Source: Diphasiastrum complanatum (Eukaryota; Streptophyta; Lycopodiopsida; Lycopodiales; Lycopodiaceae). From it: DNA of 64,000 bases. Where the stretch lies: the NCBI GenBank assembly GCA_029204225.1, contig CM055095.1, positions 67,109,940 to 67,173,939 on the forward strand, in the 5' to 3' direction. The notes beneath the pieces are model-generated. The model was not told where the DNA came from and searched no databases. It worked only from the letters and a program-made list of their open reading frames with translations. The position numbers were made by a program, and so were the translations under genes. Positions 24,673-35,322 of the stretch are shown here, one piece after another; position 1 is the stretch's first letter, and every line of letters begins with the position of its first letter.

Positions 24673-24849
24673 CGGCAACTGATGACCAAGAATGAACGCC
24701 CATGGCTTATTGATATGAGATACACAAAACTGAGCTGTATAATAGAGGAATAACAGATATACTATAATGCAGCCCAACATATGAATATATACATATCTTT
24801 CATTCATTTGTTGATCTAAATCTAAAGAGACATATATCTTGATCATGAC

Positions 24850-27165
24850 TCAGGATTAAGATCCACAACTAACGCTAGAAGTTTAAGAGTAGCATATTCC
24901 ATACCACCAATAATATTGTAGTCCTTGGTGGGCTCCCACACAACCAAGGGTTAGAACTTAGGAAACACTTGGAAGGGTTGGAACTTGGAAGATATACACC
25001 ATCACCTTGGAGAGATAGTGGTATCAACCACCATCCTATAGTTACACCATGACTTCATGCACATTAAGGCTCATCCAAGAATTTGAGGTGCACACCCACC
25101 TTTTAGATTGAAGGGCCCACCTTTTAAAACTTTCTTATGATATGTATATGGGAAGGTTACCTTTTAAGATTTAAAAATATAAAATAATTTAACCTTTTTT
25201 AAAAAGAATAGTGCGTAATTTTTAAAGAATTTTTTTAAAATTTGACCTACCATAAAGTTTAACTTGTATAGTTTACCTTTCAATGAGAAGGATAGTTTTT
25301 TAGTTTGGCTCTCAAGCAACAAAAAACTGACTTTATTTGAAGGGCAAATAGGCCTTTGGCATGCATTGCAACTTGCATATCAAAACTAGGACTTATTTGA
25401 TATTTTTTGATGAAGCAACTATAGCCATATGTTGTGGGTCTCCATAATTTCAGCGCATGCACGAGTGGGCATGTAGGCATGCATGAGCCCAAGGGGACAT
25501 TGGGGATGGGCCCTCCCTACACAACATAGGTGCCACATGAGGTGCTAAAATTATGGAGAGCCACTACCTTGGACACAAGGGTTTTGTTTCACACACAAGT
25601 GTTTTGCTAGTGTCATGAGGATATCAATAGGTAAGTTTCCTACCAACTCAGGTATCAAAGAATCAGTCCATATGCTCCCAAAAAGCAAATATGCTGGCCT
25701 TATGAAAAAGAAAAAGAAACTTGTGAAAGGTCTTGCTCTAAGCAATGGATGTTAATATTGATAGTGTTTATATTCATTCATGAATGGTCATATTCTACTA
25801 TTTGGCTTCATGCCCCACTTTGCATCTATGACCAAGACTTTAAGTACCTATCATCTACTATAGGTCGGCCTTCAAAATTTTAGGCACCTCTTTAATTGAT
25901 TTTTCACAAACTAAATTGACCAACCTAAACACATTGTATTACCTTTGCAAGCAGGTAAGGCCAAAAAAAAGTTCAATACCTAGTGGTACAATTTAGTCAA
26001 TATCATCCAAGACCTAAGCCAATATCACCCAAGACTTGCATTAAAGTCAAGGAATAAATGCATATCTTGACCTAGCATTTGACTTGTTCTTAATACTCAT
26101 AATTGTTAAACTAAAGTTTTTAATGTACCTAGCTTTTGTCATAAATATCTAATGAAATCCCTTAGACCAAAAGTTTTTACAAACCATTATCCAATATGCG
26201 TCATAAATAGACATTACTATCCCAGCACTAGGCATATTTCCCCTTCCGAAAATCCTTGTGCAACCAAAGCTCGTGGCCATCACCATTTAACCATTCATAA
26301 TGATTACTTAATAACATCCATCAATATTTCTCAAGCACTCACCAACCTTCCTAAAGCCTTGAATGGTGATAGTGCCATGACAATCATAGTTGCTTATATG
26401 TGCATCCATACATGACCAATTAGTGATTTTCTTACACTATGAAAACCCACACATGTTTGGAGAGACTCCTTTCGTAACAAGGTTCATGTGCTATTTGTGA
26501 GTTAGTGAGTGGCTACCTATAAAAGGTATGTGAGCATTGTTGAAATTTGATGGAGTCATGCCCTTTAGAGGTCATTTTGGACATATTTGAAGAGTAATTG
26601 CAATTAGGGGGGTTTAACCATGAAGCTCACAATGTTTCTAAAAGTGTCACATTGACGCCTAATTTCGTATTCCTTACAACGTCAAGACTAGGATCCTATA
26701 TTTGGCTAGTGCCAGCTAGGCTCAAGATGAAAGGCCTACTTTCTTAAATCAAAATTTTTAACGTCTTAAGCCTAGATGAAGGCCTGGCTCGAGGCTGAGC
26801 ACCTATCATGGACCATGGTTTATGACAAAATTTTACAGCAGATTCAATCCCAATCAATCCTGAAAGTGATGGAGGATGCACAAATAAAAGATCTAGATCC
26901 AAACTATGAGCTAGAATCAAGACTAGTTACCAAAACTAGCAAATTTGGCATTTAACTCCACATTAGGCACATAGATTTGATCAAATGAACCAAAGTAAAG
27001 TACAAAAAGCTTCTTAGACCTGTAAACAAGTTCAGAACCTTCCAATCCAAGCAATTAATGCATAAAAACACTCACATCCAATGGATGGAACTCGCCACCA
27101 AAAGACAATGATGATAGAAGTGGAAAAACTCGATTTTTCTTGATAATTTGATGGAGATCCCATCA
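24850..27165. other. Intergenic, no gene recognised
   Basis: AT-rich sequence without convincing ORFs, domains or LTR boundaries. Small ORFs at 25280-25745 and 26152-26415 have no recognisable motif and were not called. Confidence 0.5.
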
Positions 27166-27521
27166 TGCATTTATACATTTCAAGCTCGGATCTGAGCATA
27201 TTAGGGCACCTCTGAACTTATCATACCCTAACCCTAGCATCTAACCTAATAGGTCATTGGATCCACCCTAACTTGGGGTCAAGATCTCGAGATCCCAAAA
27301 CAATGAAAAACATGCTATTTTTAGCTCCTATTTCTCTCTAGCTTATCAAAGCACTATTTGGACTCACTCCAAAGGTGCCACTCATATGCTAGGTTAGGAA
27401 TGAGACTTACAAAGAGTATCCTATGCTATTTGGCACGTGTGACAAGCCACAACATGACCATAATACAATTTACAAGCCATATGACCAAAATTGGTCAAGC
27501 TAGAATTGTGAAATTTTAACA
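27166..27521 (-). repeat. LTR (3', left) of small LTR element
   Basis: 356 bp, TGCATTTATAC...ATTTTAACA on the plus strand. It matches 28131-28486 with about five substitutions and two single-base indels. On the minus strand it is preceded by GAGAAGGAG, a good polypurine tract, and starts TGTTAAAATTTC. Confidence 0.85.
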
Positions 27522-27554
27522 CTCCTTCTCACAATTTAGCTCGATGAGACTATC

Positions 27555-28094
27555 CTAGATCAATAATACATGGATAAAAACAATATAACTTCCAGGTTCT
27601 TGCTTTGTTGAGTGACTATAATCACTCATCATGATAAGAATATGATTTGAGCTCCAAGTTCTCAAATGTAGTGAGAGCTCAATAAAGGTTGTCTTCAAGA
27701 TCCAAGCTTTGTCTTTGGTGGGTTGTTGAATGATCACCTTGGGCTGAAAAATGTGAGTCTCCTCCTCAAAATAAACATGAAAAACAGCAGCTTTCCATAA
27801 GATCCAACTTTTGTTTGAAGCACATACTATCAAAGCTTGATATATCGCCATCTTAACTTTATCCACTAAAACATTGAACTCCAACTTGGCATCCTTCCAA
27901 TGAAGGTCTTCATTCCTTGGAAATTCAAGAGTGAATGGATCACAAGATGAGGCCTTTGAATACATATTTGAAACTCTAATCAAAGTAGTAATGATCACTA
28001 TTTCATCATCATAAGATATAGGATGAAAAACAATGTTCATACTAGCATCATCAAAAGACTTTGTCAAATACATGACATGTTTTCTATCAAACAC
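27555..28094 (-). CDS. 179-codon ORF inside small LTR element, unrecognised
   Basis: An intact ORF filling nearly the whole 609-bp interior between two near-identical LTRs, on the same strand as the element. It begins MFDRKHVMYLTKSFDDASMN, includes KDAKLEFNVLVDKVKMAIYQ and the Trp-rich SWILWKAAVFHVYFEEE, and ends in a hydrophobic VFIHVLLI. It has no gag, protease, RT or integrase motif and no zinc knuckle. It could be a captured host fragment, a remnant of a gag-pol leader, or a chance ORF. The open frame in a young element argues weakly for coding. Confidence 0.45.
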   Translation of the reverse strand: MFDRKHVMYLTKSFDDASMNIVFHPISYDDEIVIITTLIRVSNMYSKASSCDPFTLEFPRNEDLHWKDAKLEFNVLVDKVKMAIYQALIVCASNKSWILWKAAVFHVYFEEETHIFQPKVIIQQPTKDKAWILKTTFIELSLHLRTWSSNHILIMMSDYSHSTKQEPGSYIVFIHVLLI

Positions 28095-28130
28095 AAAATA
28101 AGATGAGTAAAGGGAGATATGGATAAATCA

Positions 28131-28486
28131 TGCATTTATACATTTCAAGCTTGGATCTGAGCATATTAGGGCACCTTTGAACTTATCATACCCTAACCCT
28201 AACATCTAACCTAATAAGTCATTGGATCCACCCTAACTTGGGGTCAAGATCTCGAGACCCAAAACAATGAAAAACATGCTATTTTTAGCTCCTATTTTCT
28301 CTCTAGCTTATCAAAGCACTATTTGGACTCACTCCAAAGGTGCCACTCCTATGCTAGGTTAGGAATGAGACTTACAAAGAGTATCCTATGCTATTTGGCA
28401 CGTGTGACAAGCCACAACATGACCATAATACAATTTACAAGCCATATGACCAAAATTGGTCAAGCTAGAATTGTGAAATTTTAACA
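28131..28486 (-). repeat. LTR (5', right) of small LTR element
   Basis: 356 bp, partner of 27166-27521. On the minus strand it is followed by TGATTTATCC rather than a Met-tRNA primer site. Flanks CATCA (left) and GTTTA (right) do not form a target duplication, so one end may be rearranged. Confidence 0.85.
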
Positions 28487-28822
28487 GTTTAAGGCTAAAG
28501 CTTGAGAGCCACACTTTCAATAAATTAAGGTGAGGTCCAAGTGCTATAAGGGCCCTTTGTAAAGATACTTTTTTTGACTTTTCAACTATTCGACGTCCAC
28601 ATGTCCTAATAGTATTTTTACATGTGTGCAAGACTGTAACGGTGTTTGTTGGACAAATTTTTTTACAATTTCCCGGGCATATTTTTAGCCCATTCAAAAC
28701 TCCCGCCGGGTAGAGTCTAGACATGTGATTGGATAATATATTGTTGCCCGTCAGCAAAAGACTGCCCGAGTTTAACTAGCTGAAGTTAAACTAACTTGCA
28801 TGGATGGTTCAACTAGCTGAAG
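28487..28822. other. Intergenic, nothing firm
   Basis: Contains CCCTTTGTAAAGATAC at about 28555, which resembles the terminus of the MITE at 16757, but no paired end was found. Confidence 0.3.
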
Positions 28823-28895
28823 TTATCAATCGTTGTGTACATTATCAATCGTTTTGTATCTTGCATATTCATTATCAATCGTTTTGTATCTTGCA
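28823..28895. repeat. Short tandem repeat ATTATCAATCGTTTTGTATC
   Basis: About two and a half copies of a 33-bp unit just upstream of the next ORF. Confidence 0.75.
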
Positions 28896-28905
28896 CTGTT
28901 ATGCA

Positions 28906-30472
28906 ATGGCCGCTTGCAATCGAAGACCACGTAGTGCGATCAATTCGGTCACTGTCTGTAATGAAAGGGATTCTGAAGGGTTATGGATACCATGCACATA
29001 CAGAAAGTTTCAATGGGATGTGATGCATCCCTCATCAAAAGGTGCATTTTGCAAAAAAAAAAGATCAAATATGGATTACAGAAACTTTTGGAAAGGAATA
29101 ATTTTAGAGTTCAAAGTTTCAAAGGGAGGTCAACAAAAGTCTTGATTCAACATGTGTATATGCACAACGAAGTTATGGTGGTGAATGTCAATCCCGTAGA
29201 TCGACTCAAATGCAATTGTATGTGATGCAACTTATGCTGGTTTTTCTATGTTAATGATCCACATTCATTATTGTGATATATTTGTGTTAAAATGAAAAAT
29301 TGTCTTTTGCAGACTTGTATCCATTGAGCATAAGCGAATGGCAACCAATACAATCACTTGCAGGCATCATAGACGTCATTCATTCTGATATCGGTTTACT
29401 CCAGTATAAGCATCATCCTTTAAAGTCACTTTTGGATTCTGGCATTTTTTTTTTACGATTCTCTTTACATACCATGCAAAAATGGTTTGAATGGCAAACT
29501 AGAAACTCTACCTCTACCACATTTTTTAAGTGAGGAATGGGTTCCCCCCGATTCTACCATAGTAGAAAGTTTTAGATTGAAGTTTTTTATGGACATTCAA
29601 AACTGCATGAAATGTAGCACATGCTCAAAAACCAATAGACTATATTGGTATTTACCATTTGCAATTTTTGTAGATTAGATGTAATGTTCGTAAAACAGCT
29701 ACAATGTTCATTGCTAAGGATTTAACTGATGAAATGATATCAGAACTCTTTGATGATCATTGGGATGTGAAAACTGATGGCAACATTCAATGTAGAGCGA
29801 ACAAATCATCCATGATATTTCGATATCATATAGAAAAACAAATGCTTTCTTTTATGTTTTATTATAGAAGATGGATTAGAGTTAATAATGAATGAAAATC
29901 ATTAGATCAAGACTTTACAGTGAACCATCAAGAGCAAATGCAAATAGAGTTGAAGCAAAATGGGGTTGTTATTGCGACAATTGAAGTGGAGGAGTACTGG
30001 AGTCTAAAATATATAGGATTAGAATTTACAATGCTCCAATTTGACATCTCTCAAAACTATGGTTTTCGAGTAAATGGAAGAATGGTACGCTTTTGTATTT
30101 GAATAGTTTGTTATGTAATTGTTATCCTGTTATTTATTAACAATGATTTATTGATAGACCATTTGCAATGTTAATGCAGATTAGAGCAAGGCAAGAAGAT
30201 CATATCCCATGCAAAAATTTATTGTCAAGCATCGAAATTGTCGAAACAAAATAAATCTTTGATGAATCAGTAAATCTACAATATTGGTGAGCTTAACTTT
30301 CCTTGTTAAATTTTAGATTGCTAACTTTTGGCTCCTTTTATATTAACCCACATTGTTTATAGAAAAATGTAATTCCATTGTTTTCATGTGCAGGTTCAAG
30401 GAAAGTGAAATGAAAGATGGAAATAGCAACAATAGAATATCAAATGATGGAAATAGCAACAATCGAACATGA
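28906..30472 (+). pseudogene. Unrecognised spliced gene, damaged
   Basis: Several protein-like segments line up on the plus strand with good splice signals. An exon ends near VNPVDRLKCN at 29219. An intron runs from GTATGTGATG to CTTTTGCAG (about 29220-29311), and the frame then reads YLYPLSISEWQPIQ. A T-run at about 29445 causes a one-base shift into LPLPHFLSEEWVPPDSTIVE. A later segment reads AKDLTDEMISELFDDHWDVK, then IELKQNGVVIATIEVEEYW. Two more introns (30087-30179 and 30293-30393) lead to a C-terminus with two GNSNNR repeats, ending TGA at 30472. Stops at 29672 and 29895 break it. I recognise no domain. Confidence 0.45.
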
Positions 30473-31684
30473 AAAGACCCAAAAGGGTCATCATTTGTAC
30501 ACATTGAATGTAAATTTTTGAAATACATATTTTTGAATTGGCCTTTTGTAATTTGTAGAGACAAATTGCTCCTAAGTAATAAAGACTTTCCCAGCTTCCA
30601 ACCCAGATAGACTTTGATGATATAGAATTATCAATGATCAATATTCTTTTAGGATACTGTATGAATTTATTACTTTAATGAATTGAGTAATAGACATTGA
30701 TACATGTAGAACTAAGAATCTTCTATGATTTATGTTTGATGGTAGTATGAACACTGACCTTTGTGTGAAGGGATGTGTAGGTACACACAAACGTACCTAA
30801 ATAATCTGAACAAGAATAAGAAGTCCTTTGGGCTTAAGGACTAATCTCTCTTTGAGGGTATGTGCAGGTACTCGAGAAAGTGCCAAAAGAAGAAAGTGCC
30901 TAGGGTCTGATCACCTAGTGACCTTTTCCACCATGATTGGGGATGGGCAACCTCTAGAAAAAAGGGCCTAGAAATTGATGGACATTATGCAAAAACAAGA
31001 TGGACATATACCTCGGCTCTTCCTTAGGAAGATTGCACTTGGGTGAATTCCCAAATTTTAACCATGTAATATTATATGTAATTAAAAGTCAAGTTGGAAT
31101 CTTGTACCACCTACCTCCCACCTACTTTTCCACATGCATTCTAGGCTATTTGACACCTAGAATGGGACACCCTCCTACACTCTCACTTCATATGCCAAAT
31201 CACCAAAATAACTCTCCCAAGCTAATACACATCACCCATTCACCCTCTCTAACTAATACACCTCATCCATGCACTCCACTTCACCCTAAGTCCAATTGGA
31301 GTCTTCCTCACACCTCATGCACTTGAACTTGACACCTCACTCACTTTGGAAAGACTCTCCACTCTCTACATAAGTGGAAATGTGCCCCTCTACAAGAGGA
31401 TGGAAGGATGTTGCATCCAAACTCTGCCATTTTGTTTTTTGTTGTGTACAGGTGCTTTGGAGAAGAGGATTGAGGCATTACCTCAAGGAGGCTATGTTAT
31501 TTTGTGATTTCGGGATTTTTGGAGCTCAAACCCTCAGATTTCTATCTCTCTTTCACATCACACACAAACACACACACACACACACTCTCTCCCTCTCTCA
31601 CTTTCACCTTCTCTCGAAACCATGGTATGCTCTTGAAATTGTTACCCGTATGTAAGAATGGCTGATCAGTACTTTTGCAAGTCA
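30473..31684. other. Intergenic, short (CA)n tract
   Basis: No gene recognised. A CACACA tract lies at about 31561-31590, followed by a CT-rich stretch. Confidence 0.45.
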
Positions 31685-32095
31685 GGCTATCTGTGGCCTG
31701 TTGTCCATGCATGTCAGATCTAGAGCTTGCATGTCAGATTTGAAGCTTGCATGTCATAGCATCAGTGGCCTATTGTCCATACATGTTAGATCTAGAGCGT
31801 GCATGTCAGATCTAAAGCTTGCATGTCAGATTTGAAGCTTGCATGTCATAGCATCAGTGGCCTATTGTTCATGCATGTCAGATCTAGAGCTTGCATGTCA
31901 GATCTAAAGCTTGCATGTCAGATTTGAAGCTTGCATGTCACACCATGCATTGCCAAATGACCATGCATGTCACTTCATGATTGTTGCATGTCAAGAATCT
32001 ATGAACCCTTATGATTGCATGTCAAGAATCTATGAACCCTTATAATTGCATGACAAGAATTTAAGATCCAACATGATTGCATGTCAGAAAAATTA
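31685..32095. repeat. Higher-order GCATGTCA tandem array
   Basis: A 20-bp unit, GCATGTCAGATCTAGAGCTT, occurs two or three times within a larger unit of about 70-95 bp that also contains CAGTGGCCTATTGTCCAT; the large unit repeats three times. It then changes to a 31-bp unit (ATTGCATGTCAAGAATCTAT...). GCATGTCA occurs about 15 times. Confidence 0.88.
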
Positions 32096-32273
32096 AGACT
32101 TATGAAGAAATTTCTATGCTTTTGTTAAGCTAGATATGGAATTAAGATCATTGAATATGAACTAAGTTTATGTAAGTTGATGTTACTACATCTGAGACCC
32201 CTATTGGAATCCATTGTATATGTAATTGGCATTGGCCAATTGGATTTGCATAATGATAAAAAAAGAATCCTTT

Positions 32274-32291
32274 GGGGGGGGGGGGGGGGGA
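32274..32291. repeat. Poly-G run of about 17
   Basis: Homopolymer; its length may be uncertain in the assembly. 32096-32516 otherwise shows no gene. Confidence 0.9.
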
Positions 32292-32516
32292 GTCCCCATC
32301 TTGACCCCTCAATGCTTCCGCTATTGTGTGAATGAATCTATGTGATGCAATGTTTTTTGAGTTTTGATTTAAAATCTTAGCTGATTTTCATTAAGTTGAT
32401 TCGAGACTAGCTTTATGTGAACGATAAGCCAATTAAATCTTTTGGCCTTTAAAGAACTTTGGACAGGCGTTCACCCTCGAGTTCACACCTTTCAATAAGA
32501 CCATCTATCTATTTCT

Positions 32517-34413
32517 CTATATAAATTTCTTTCCATCAGCTCTTTCAAGTGCAAGCTCCCCAGCTTCTTGTTCCATTGTCATCAATGTTGCATTAGAGAG
32601 AAAAATCTTAATCATCTCTTGTTGAAATTCAAATGTCATTTTGTGTGAATTTTGGATAGGTGAACCGCAAATCATCAACAATAGACAAGTTAGACGAATA
32701 CACAAAAAGCAAAAAATCATATAAATAAAATCAGTGTACATTTAAACTCAAATTACTTGACATATATCGACATTTTCATCTTGACTGATGAACCATTCCA
32801 TAAAGCATTTAACATTTTTAATGGCATATCAGCCACAACTGAATGAGTCAACTTGCTGAGAGGACTGAGAATCAAAATACAAAATGTTGATTTCACATTT
32901 TTTTATATGGCAATTTGCATCACGAAAAAAGTAATTGAAAAATTGGTTACATGTGCGTCTATTATCTCTATGTGCTTTGCTACACACAGGGCCTTCGTTG
33001 GAGAATATATCATCATGCTTTTGTACATCTCAATGTCGACATTGAGGTGTGTTGATCTCAAAGAATCCATTCTCAACACCCTTGGATTGCACAAACCGGC
33101 TTCATCCACTCTTAGTGATATAATATGTATAGACCAGTGATGACTGCAATCAACCAAATAGTCAATGATGTGTAAATGAAAAAAATACAAATAAAGCATA
33201 CAATAAAACAACACATACTTTTGACAGTATGGTACAACAAAAATTTCGGTATCGCTTGGCATGGGTCGTAAACATGATGAAGCTGATTGCTCGTCCTTAA
33301 GCAAGTGACAAAAAAATTGAGTAAGCACAAAAACACCTGGAATAGTGTCGCTTTTGTACAACTGAACCCAATAATTGAGTCCAACTTCGACAATTGGGTC
33401 TGTGAGGTCCGAAGACTTATTCGTTAATTCCTTAAAGATAGCAGAATTAAAATAATTCATATATGAGGCCGAATATATATTAAATACAAAGTGACCACCT
33501 AATTTATCTATTTTTTTTAGCTATGTACTCGTCAAAAATTATATATTGTTCATAATCAAGAAATGTTAGCATGGAATCGATCGAATATTGAGAACTAAAC
33601 TTTTATACACAGTTCCTATTGATTGAGATGGGCTTTCAGGAAAGCGAGCAATTGATTTTGTGATGTATCTATCCAAATCCTCTGTGGTGCATCTGGGCAC
33701 ATCCAAAGGCTGGTCACTATCAAAAGAGTAATCTAGTAAAAAATTTAGACCAGGAGTGACAAGAAGACCCTCTTGAACTTTCAGTGTATCAAGAATTAAT
33801 TTGGTCTGGCCTATCATATGCTCAGTCTCATCTGATAGTAGTAATATTCTTTTAGATGGAGGTGGAGGAGAGGGGGAGTCTTCAGCTTCCACCCTAGACG
33901 ACCCAACTTGATCATGAGTTGGCTGGTCTTCGACTGGCTTGATTTGGCCCTTTTTGGCCCTGGTTCCTGACCTCACTGGCCTTGACTGCTTTCTTTTCCT
34001 CTGATAAGGGGGTCTAACCCTGGGAGCAGGTTGGGGAGGTGGAGGTGCCTTGAACACCTGTTCGTACTGATTCCTCAGCCTGAACACAAGCTCCATATCT
34101 TTGGGCATGATAGTCACATGCTTTGCATGTACAGAAGCAAGCACAATGTCCTCAAAAAACCTAATCCGATAATCTTCATAGGCTGTATGCAAAGCTTCAA
34201 TGGCAGTCACACACATCTCACATCCACGAATAAAGATCTCGTCACATCCCTCAGGTTGGTGGACTTCTGTAGCCTCCTAATATCTCTAAGCCATGGGCGG
34301 GGTTTTCTTCCAGTCCCCCTAGCACGAGATCTAACAGCTGCAGGATGAAAGGATGATGTAGGTTGACCAGCAGACGAGATAGTAGGACACGTGGTTTGTT
34401 TAGTCCTTACCAT
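32517..34413 (-). pseudogene. Histone H3-like domain joined to Ulp1-type SUMO protease
   Basis: N-terminus (ATG 34413): MVRTKQT then GRKPRPWLRDIRRLQKSTNL, matching the H3 tail start and alpha-N helix. A gap of about ten residues relative to H3 and a one-base frameshift near 34225 follow. The frame then reads FFEDIVLASVHAKHVTIMPK, the H3 alpha2-L2-alpha3 signature. A Pro/Lys-rich linker (APPPPQPAPR, YQRKRKQSRP) leads to a C48 protease domain. Intron 33218-33144 (GTATGT...TTGCAG) restores VVPYCQNHHWSIHIISL; PRVLRMDSL holds the Asp. Intron 32950-32865 restores QQVDSFSCG with Gln and Cys. So the catalytic His, Asp, Gln and Cys are all present. Damage: the shift near 34225, another near 33600, one in an A-run near 33520, and a TGA right after SCG (Trp expected). 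A last exon ends at 32517. The fusion is inferred from collinearity. Confidence 0.65.
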
Positions 34414-35322
34414 TCCCTTCCAATATCGCAGACATGCGAGTAGGTCGTAGATGAATTAATCATATGTAGATCCTCGTGTGGCTCCTATTTCACTCAAAGA
34501 TATTTCAATATCGTAGGGGCGCGAGTAGGGACCAAGCCTCTCAGAAAGAAACTAGAAGGTCGCGCGGCTCTGATATTCAGTTTGGGTAATAGAGAGCAAG
34601 AAACAATTCACGAATCTGATAAGCAAATTGTTTTTAATCGCGGTCTCTACTTATATATAGAGGGATTTTTTATGCATTAAATGAAAAAACACCACGTGCC
34701 AATTTCTGATTGGTGTGTCCTATTAATGATTGCTCCACACATGCGGGATATACGTGTCCAATTTTCAACCACACACGTGCCAATTTTTCATTCGTGTGTC
34801 TTATTAATATTTACTCCACACGTGCGGATATATGTGTCCGATTTTCAACCACACACGTGTCACCTATGGATTTGGCCGACATTGCACATAAATGCTTCGC
34901 ACGTGTTACAGGAATGGACGTATCTCAGAAGTGTCGCGTATCTAACAGTGATTTTCGAACGGCTGCGATGAATCTACGGGATGTATATAAGGGCTAAACA
35001 TTGTCATAAAATGTTTTGCTTACTCAGAGATTTTGAAGGCAATATCGCAACCACGCAACTCTACTACTTTTGATCTTATTTGCCAACACTCCCTCGCGTG
35101 CCTACAATATCGGATATTCTCTTTGACTACCCAATATCGCTACCACACGATGCTGCTGCTACTTTCCGATTTTTCCAGCACACCATCGCGTGCCTGCGAT
35201 ATCGTTACATGCTTGTTGCCTTGATGTCGCTGCCACGTGACAATGTCTCTCCAAATCCGAATTTTGGCCATTCCTCGCGTTGTTGCGATATCCAGTATCC
35301 AATTTTCTTTGTCATTTCTAAT
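34414..35322. promoter_or_regulatory. Divergent promoter interval with repeated motifs
   Basis: A 0.9-kb interval between two head-to-head genes. It has a minus-facing TATA (CTTATATATAGA at 34650-34661) and a plus-facing one (TGTATATAAGGG at 34981-34992). An 83-bp unit with ACGTG cores (CCACGTGCCAATTT / ACACGTGCCAATTT) is repeated twice at about 34692-34858, and further ACGTG cores follow. CAATATCG occurs at 34421, 34506, 35040, 35105 and 35132, flanking both ends. Confidence 0.55.

Noticed and set aside
27166-28491. Target site duplication for the small LTR element
   Set aside because: CATCA on the left and GTTTA on the right do not match.
28545-28585. Second copy of the 16.8-kb MITE
   Set aside because: Only one terminus-like word (CCCTTTGTAAAGAT) is present, with no opposing end.
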